8,379 nucleotides of DNA from Planctomycetota bacterium (lineage in GTDB: Bacteria; Planctomycetota; PUPC01; DSUN01). Where the stretch lies: positions 1-8,379 of the forward strand of contig VGYW01000359.1 of assembly GCA_016872875.1 (NCBI GenBank). The letters run 5' to 3'. Below, piece after piece: positions 5,729 through 8,379 of this stretch. The notes beneath the pieces are model-generated. The model had not been told where the DNA came from. It saw only the letters and a program-made list of their open reading frames with translations, and searched no databases. The number at the start of each line of letters is the position of its first letter. Within the stretch, counting starts at the first letter, position 1. A program made the position numbers and the translations under genes.

Positions 5729-6931
5729 TCATGATTCCCTCAAGATCACGGCTGGGTCCTGTTGGGCGGCCCGGAGGGCGGGGAGCCAACTGGCCAGGGC
5801 GGAGAGGGCCGGCGCCGCGATGAGGACGGTTGCGAACAGCCCGGCGTCGAGAAGCCTCGCGGCGGCCTGCGCCTGGCCCCAGCCGAGGCCGACCACCCGC
5901 CCCGCGAAGTAGCCGGCCAGCGCCCCCACAAGCCCGATGAGCACCGCCTTGCACAGGAAGAGGAGAAAGATGTCCGCGCTCCGCAGCCCGATGGCGCGCA
6001 GGATGCCTATCTCGGCCAGGCGCTCGCGCACGTTGGCGAGGGCGAGGAAGCCGACCCAGACAGTCGCGGCGAAGGCGACGAGTGGGACGAGCCAGGCGGC
6101 GAAGCGCTCCTCGGCCTCGATCGCACGGTGCGCCGCGGCCGCCGCCGCGTCGCGCTGCTCGGCGCGGGCGAGCGAGCGCGTGGCCAGCTCCACCGCCTGA
6201 GTCTCGGGCAGGAAGCGTTCGAGCTCCTGCCGCACCTTCTCCATGCCCACCCCCGCGCACTGGCACTTGAGGGCCATAATCTCGTTGATCAGCCCCTCCT
6301 TCTTGAGGAGCCGTTGGGCCTCGCCGAGGTTGATCCAGGCCGTGATGTCGTCCTTGTCGCCCCGCTCCTCGTGGAGCTTGGCGACGGTGAACTCGGCGCC
6401 GTGGAAGGTCACGCGGTCACCGGCCCTCAGGCCCAGGCTCTTGTGGAGGCGGTAGCCGACGACCATCGAGCGCGGCGGCACGGGCTGGAACATCAGCTCG
6501 GAGGGGTCGCGGTGCAGCTTTGGCACCTGCCCCCGCACGCCCACCAGGATCATCGCCGGCACCTTCTGCTCGGGCCAGTCCACCTTCTGCCGCAGGCTGG
6601 GCAGCAGGTGCTGAATCATGATGATGTCGGCGCTTGCAAGCCGCGTCGCGTACTCCTCCGGCATGTACTTCGAGGCATAGTCCTTGTCGTAAAGGTCCTC
6701 GAGCTTCTGGTCTCTGGGCAGGATGAGGACGTTGAAGCCGAGCTTCTTCATTATCTTGCGGGTGTCGTCCTCCAGGCGGCTCATCTCGGCGGCGGTCTGG
6801 GCCTTCTTCTCGCGCAGCACGGTCAGCTCGGCCACGGCGCCGCCGACCGCCACGGCCACCGAGACCAGCCCGAGGGCCAGGCTGAGCTTGCGGTGGACCA
6901 TCTCCTTCACGATGAGGCGCGATAGTGTCAT
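5729..6931 (-). CDS. FtsX/MacB-type ABC transporter permease
   Basis: This inner-membrane protein has 400 residues and the usual one-plus-three helix layout. Transmembrane helix 1 is at about 15-37, followed by a charged helical stretch (40-60) and a periplasmic domain to about 275. Transmembrane helices follow at about 278-300, 320-345 and 362-384. The segment NVRERLAEIGILRAIGL (300-316) between helices 2 and 3 is the conserved FtsX-domain loop that contacts the ATPase. The C-terminus LPALRAAQQDPAVILRES is equally typical. Such permeases work with an ATPase in lipoprotein release, efflux or envelope signalling, and do not form an import channel. No ATPase gene is in the window, so the partner must be elsewhere. 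The ATG at 6931 overlaps the upstream stop as ATGA and has AGGA seven bases upstream; the open frame continues to 7246 but there lies over the upstream gene. Substrate and gene name cannot be assigned. Confidence 0.88.
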   Translation of the reverse strand: MTLSRLIVKEMVHRKLSLALGLVSVAVAVGGAVAELTVLREKKAQTAAEMSRLEDDTRKIMKKLGFNVLILPRDQKLEDLYDKDYASKYMPEEYATRLASADIIMIQHLLPSLRQKVDWPEQKVPAMILVGVRGQVPKLHRDPSELMFQPVPPRSMVVGYRLHKSLGLRAGDRVTFHGAEFTVAKLHEERGDKDDITAWINLGEAQRLLKKEGLINEIMALKCQCAGVGMEKVRQELERFLPETQAVELATRSLARAEQRDAAAAAAHRAIEAEERFAAWLVPLVAFAATVWVGFLALANVRERLAEIGILRAIGLRSADIFLLFLCKAVLIGLVGALAGYFAGRVVGLGWGQAQAAARLLDAGLFATVLIAAPALSALASWLPALRAAQQDPAVILRES

Positions 6932-8055
6932 CCGCTCTTCCTTCGCAGGATAATGATCGAAGCCACAGCCAGGATGACCACTCCCGTGATGACGGCGAGG
7001 AGCATGTTCCGCAGGAGGTGGCTCTCGACCTTGACGGCCAGGACTGGCGCCGGGTCGGACAAGGCGGATGGGCCCTTCTCCTTGGGGAGCGGCGTCGGCA
7101 CCGAGCCGGTGAGTGGCGGCGGCTCGGGGGGATTCACCACCTCTCTCCCCTCCAGCGCCCCGGACCAGTCGGCCGCGAGCAAGAGGTCCCAGCCTGGGTT
7201 CATCTGCTTCACCTGGCAGGAGCACGGGCCGACCACGAAGGCGCACACGTCCGCCACGTTGTCGGCGTCAATCCCCGCGCCGACGAGTGGCGGCAGGGCG
7301 CGGCCCTGCCCGAAGATGGCGAACGCCAGCGGCTCCTTCTCCTTCTTCAGCTCCTCGTGCACCCCAACCAACGTGTCGAGGAACACCCGCTCCGCCTTGT
7401 CGGCGCGCGACACGCGGACGAGCGAGAAGGCGACCTTGAGGCTCTGCCTGGCCTCCGGCGTGAACGCGGGCTCGTCGAACCCGCCGTCGCCCTGGTCGGG
7501 GGCGGGAAGCTGGAGGCTCTTCTCGAGCTTCCTCAACTCATCAGCGATGAGCTTGGCGGCGGCGGCGTCCTTCGCCTTGTCCCCGCTCTCCACGAGGACC
7601 CACACCGCGCAGTCGCCCGCGACGAGGCGCCTGGCCACCTCGCGGCGGGCGGGAGAATCCACCAGGGCCTTAGCCGTCTGCGCCGACAGCGGGCCTGACC
7701 ACGCCTTGTCCTCGATCCGCAGCTCCGGGGGATAGAGCAGCACGGCCCACGGCGGCGAGACCTCCCCCTCACGCTTCAGGAGCGCCTCCACGTCCTTCTC
7801 CATCTTGCCCTGAACGTCCACCCCCTGGACCTCCAGGTTGGCGCCTGGGGCGTTCCGGAGTGCATCCACCAGCTTCTGCTCTTCCGCCCCCAGCGGCCCC
7901 TTGTGGAAGACCAGTGCCAGGTATGGCTCCGCCGGCCAGCGCTCCAGCGCATAGCGGAACACGGGAATCGAGCACCCCCAGCCCGCCTGCGCCCCGAGCA
8001 CCAGCCAGGCAAGCCCAAAGGCCCAACCAACGATAGAACGCCGAGCGGCAGCCAT
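6928..8055 (-). CDS. Secreted, C-terminally membrane-anchored protein of unknown function
   Basis: This protein has 375 residues. Residues 1-24 form a signal peptide (Arg5-Arg6, hydrophobic core, LGAQA end), and the mature protein begins near GWGCSIPVFRYALERW. I recall that signature from uncharacterised planctomycete proteins but cannot assign a function. Cys28 is not in a good lipobox, because Trp is at -2. Residues 40-180 alternate strands and helices (YLALVFHKG, PPWAVLLYP, CAVWVLVESG) in a way compatible with a thioredoxin-like or other alpha/beta fold, but I see no CxxC active site. Residues 271-295 contain VVGPCSCQVKQMNPGWDLLL with Cys278 and Cys280. A proline-rich linker (about 299-335) leads to a transmembrane helix at about 349-370 and the basic tail RRKSG, so most of the protein should be outside the membrane. 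The ATG at 8055 has GAGGA seven bases upstream and is preferred to the in-frame GTG at 8082. The stop overlaps the permease start, which suggests translational coupling and a shared task. Confidence 0.8.
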   Translation of the reverse strand: MAAARRSIVGWAFGLAWLVLGAQAGWGCSIPVFRYALERWPAEPYLALVFHKGPLGAEEQKLVDALRNAPGANLEVQGVDVQGKMEKDVEALLKREGEVSPPWAVLLYPPELRIEDKAWSGPLSAQTAKALVDSPARREVARRLVAGDCAVWVLVESGDKAKDAAAAKLIADELRKLEKSLQLPAPDQGDGGFDEPAFTPEARQSLKVAFSLVRVSRADKAERVFLDTLVGVHEELKKEKEPLAFAIFGQGRALPPLVGAGIDADNVADVCAFVVGPCSCQVKQMNPGWDLLLAADWSGALEGREVVNPPEPPPLTGSVPTPLPKEKGPSALSDPAPVLAVKVESHLLRNMLLAVITGVVILAVASIIILRRKSG

Positions 8056-8104
8056 CGTGTTGTCCTCACGCCCGCCCTGCACCGGCTCTTTGCACTATCG
8101 TTCT

Positions 8105-8134
8105 ATTCTACCTGATCTTCCCCGCTCATGCCAG
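8105..8134 (-). promoter_or_regulatory. Candidate sigma70-like promoter of the secreted protein-permease unit
   Basis: Reading the minus strand, CTGGCA (8134-8129, four of six matches to TTGACA) is followed after 18 bases by TAGAAT (8110-8105, five of six matches to TATAAT). The predicted start would fall near 8098, about 43 bases before the ATG at 8055. This is consensus matching only, and promoter rules are poorly known in the likely phylum. Confidence 0.35.
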
Positions 8135-8191
8135 AGGCACGTTTGACATTGAGTATAGCCCCCAATCCTGATAACCCTCTGCAATTCCGGA

Positions 8192-8361
8192 GCTCCGAAC
8201 GGAGCGTGCTATATCAGCCCAGGGCGAAGCCCTGATCTTTGCCCACATCTTCTGGGGGCTGGGGTTTAGCCCCCGAATGGGGGCGTTTGAGCCGTAGCCC
8301 AGGGCGACCGAAGGGAGCCCTGGGAAAAGGCCCCGCCAGCGTAGAGCCCCCGAAGCGGGGC
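8192..8361. repeat. Cluster of at least five GC-rich palindromes (REP-like)
   Basis: The hairpins are: GCTCCG/CGGAGC around AA (8192-8205); CAGGGC/GCCCTG around GAA (8220-8234); GGGGGCT/AGCCCCC (8254-8260, 8268-8274); CCCAGGGC/GCCCTGGG (8298-8305, 8317-8324); and CCCCG/CGGGG around AAG (8348-8360). The AGCCCCC arm can instead pair with GGGGGC at 8279-8284, giving two alternative folds. TAGCCCAGGGCGA at 8295-8307 nearly repeats CAGCCCAGGGCGA at 8216-8228. The 324-base stretch 8056-8379 holds these repeats and the candidate promoter and, as far as I can see, no gene. The array lies upstream of the operon and ends close to the window edge, so it may belong to the 3' side of a gene outside. Confidence 0.75.
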
Positions 8362-8379
8362 GATTCAATGGGCGTGAAA

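Noticed and set aside
5762..6925. Plus-strand open frame of 387 codons opposite the permease
   Set aside because: It is rich in His, Leu and Gly and has no family signature. The minus strand encodes an unmistakable FtsX-type domain.
6932..7246. N-terminal extension of the permease
   Set aside because: The extra 105 residues are Arg, Gly and Pro rich and overlap the upstream gene out of frame. The ATG at 6931 has a good ribosome site and a normal FtsX N-terminus.
8056..8082. GTG start of the secreted protein at 8082
   Set aside because: It would put nine polar residues before the signal peptide. The ATG at 8055 has GAGGA at good spacing.
8143..8148. Perfect TTGACA on the plus strand as a rightward promoter
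   Set aside because: No acceptable -10 hexamer follows at 15-19 bases, and no plus-strand gene starts before the window ends.
8126..8368. Minus-strand frame of 80 codons in the hairpin cluster
   Set aside because: It runs through the palindromes, and its peptide is the translation of repeats. There is no ribosome site or conserved domain.

Overview
This is a GC-rich window in which every convincing gene lies on the minus strand, so it reads from right to left. The closest protein families I can recall are Planctomycetota-type: a secreted protein starting CSIPVFRYALERW, a huge PQQ-propeller/methyltransferase-fold/malectin protein, and short palindromic and heptamer repeats scattered through and between genes. 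An uncultivated planctomycete or a relative in the PVC group is my best guess. This rests on remembered family resemblance, not on a search.

Layout, in transcription order. Positions 8379-8056 are non-coding, with a cluster of GC-rich hairpins and a candidate sigma70-like promoter. Next comes a secreted, C-terminally anchored protein of unknown function (8055-6928). It is joined by a 4-bp ATGA overlap to an FtsX/MacB-type ABC permease (6931-5729). A 64-bp gap follows, mostly filled by a 9-bp tandem repeat with GATC once per period. Then comes a 1569-residue exported protein (5664-955) with a first PQQ propeller, a jelly-roll, a methyltransferase-like fold, a second PQQ propeller and a malectin-like C-terminus. 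A 196-bp gap holds a MITE-like palindrome. Ribose-5-phosphate isomerase B, rpiB (758-309), follows. The left edge holds an 82-bp tandem repeat that runs off the window.

The first three genes look like one envelope-directed unit: a secreted anchored protein, a coupled permease, and a large exported protein with sugar-binding-type modules. No ABC ATPase gene is present. rpiB is a cytoplasmic carbon-metabolism enzyme that may only be a neighbour, because the palindrome separates it from the rest.

The most unusual material is the repeats. There are at least five unrelated families in 8.4 kb, and two heptanucleotide arrays sit in frame inside the giant gene. The other point of interest is an apparently exported methyltransferase fold with a damaged SAM-binding glycine motif. 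I did not find a defence system, CRISPR array, phage module or RNA gene.
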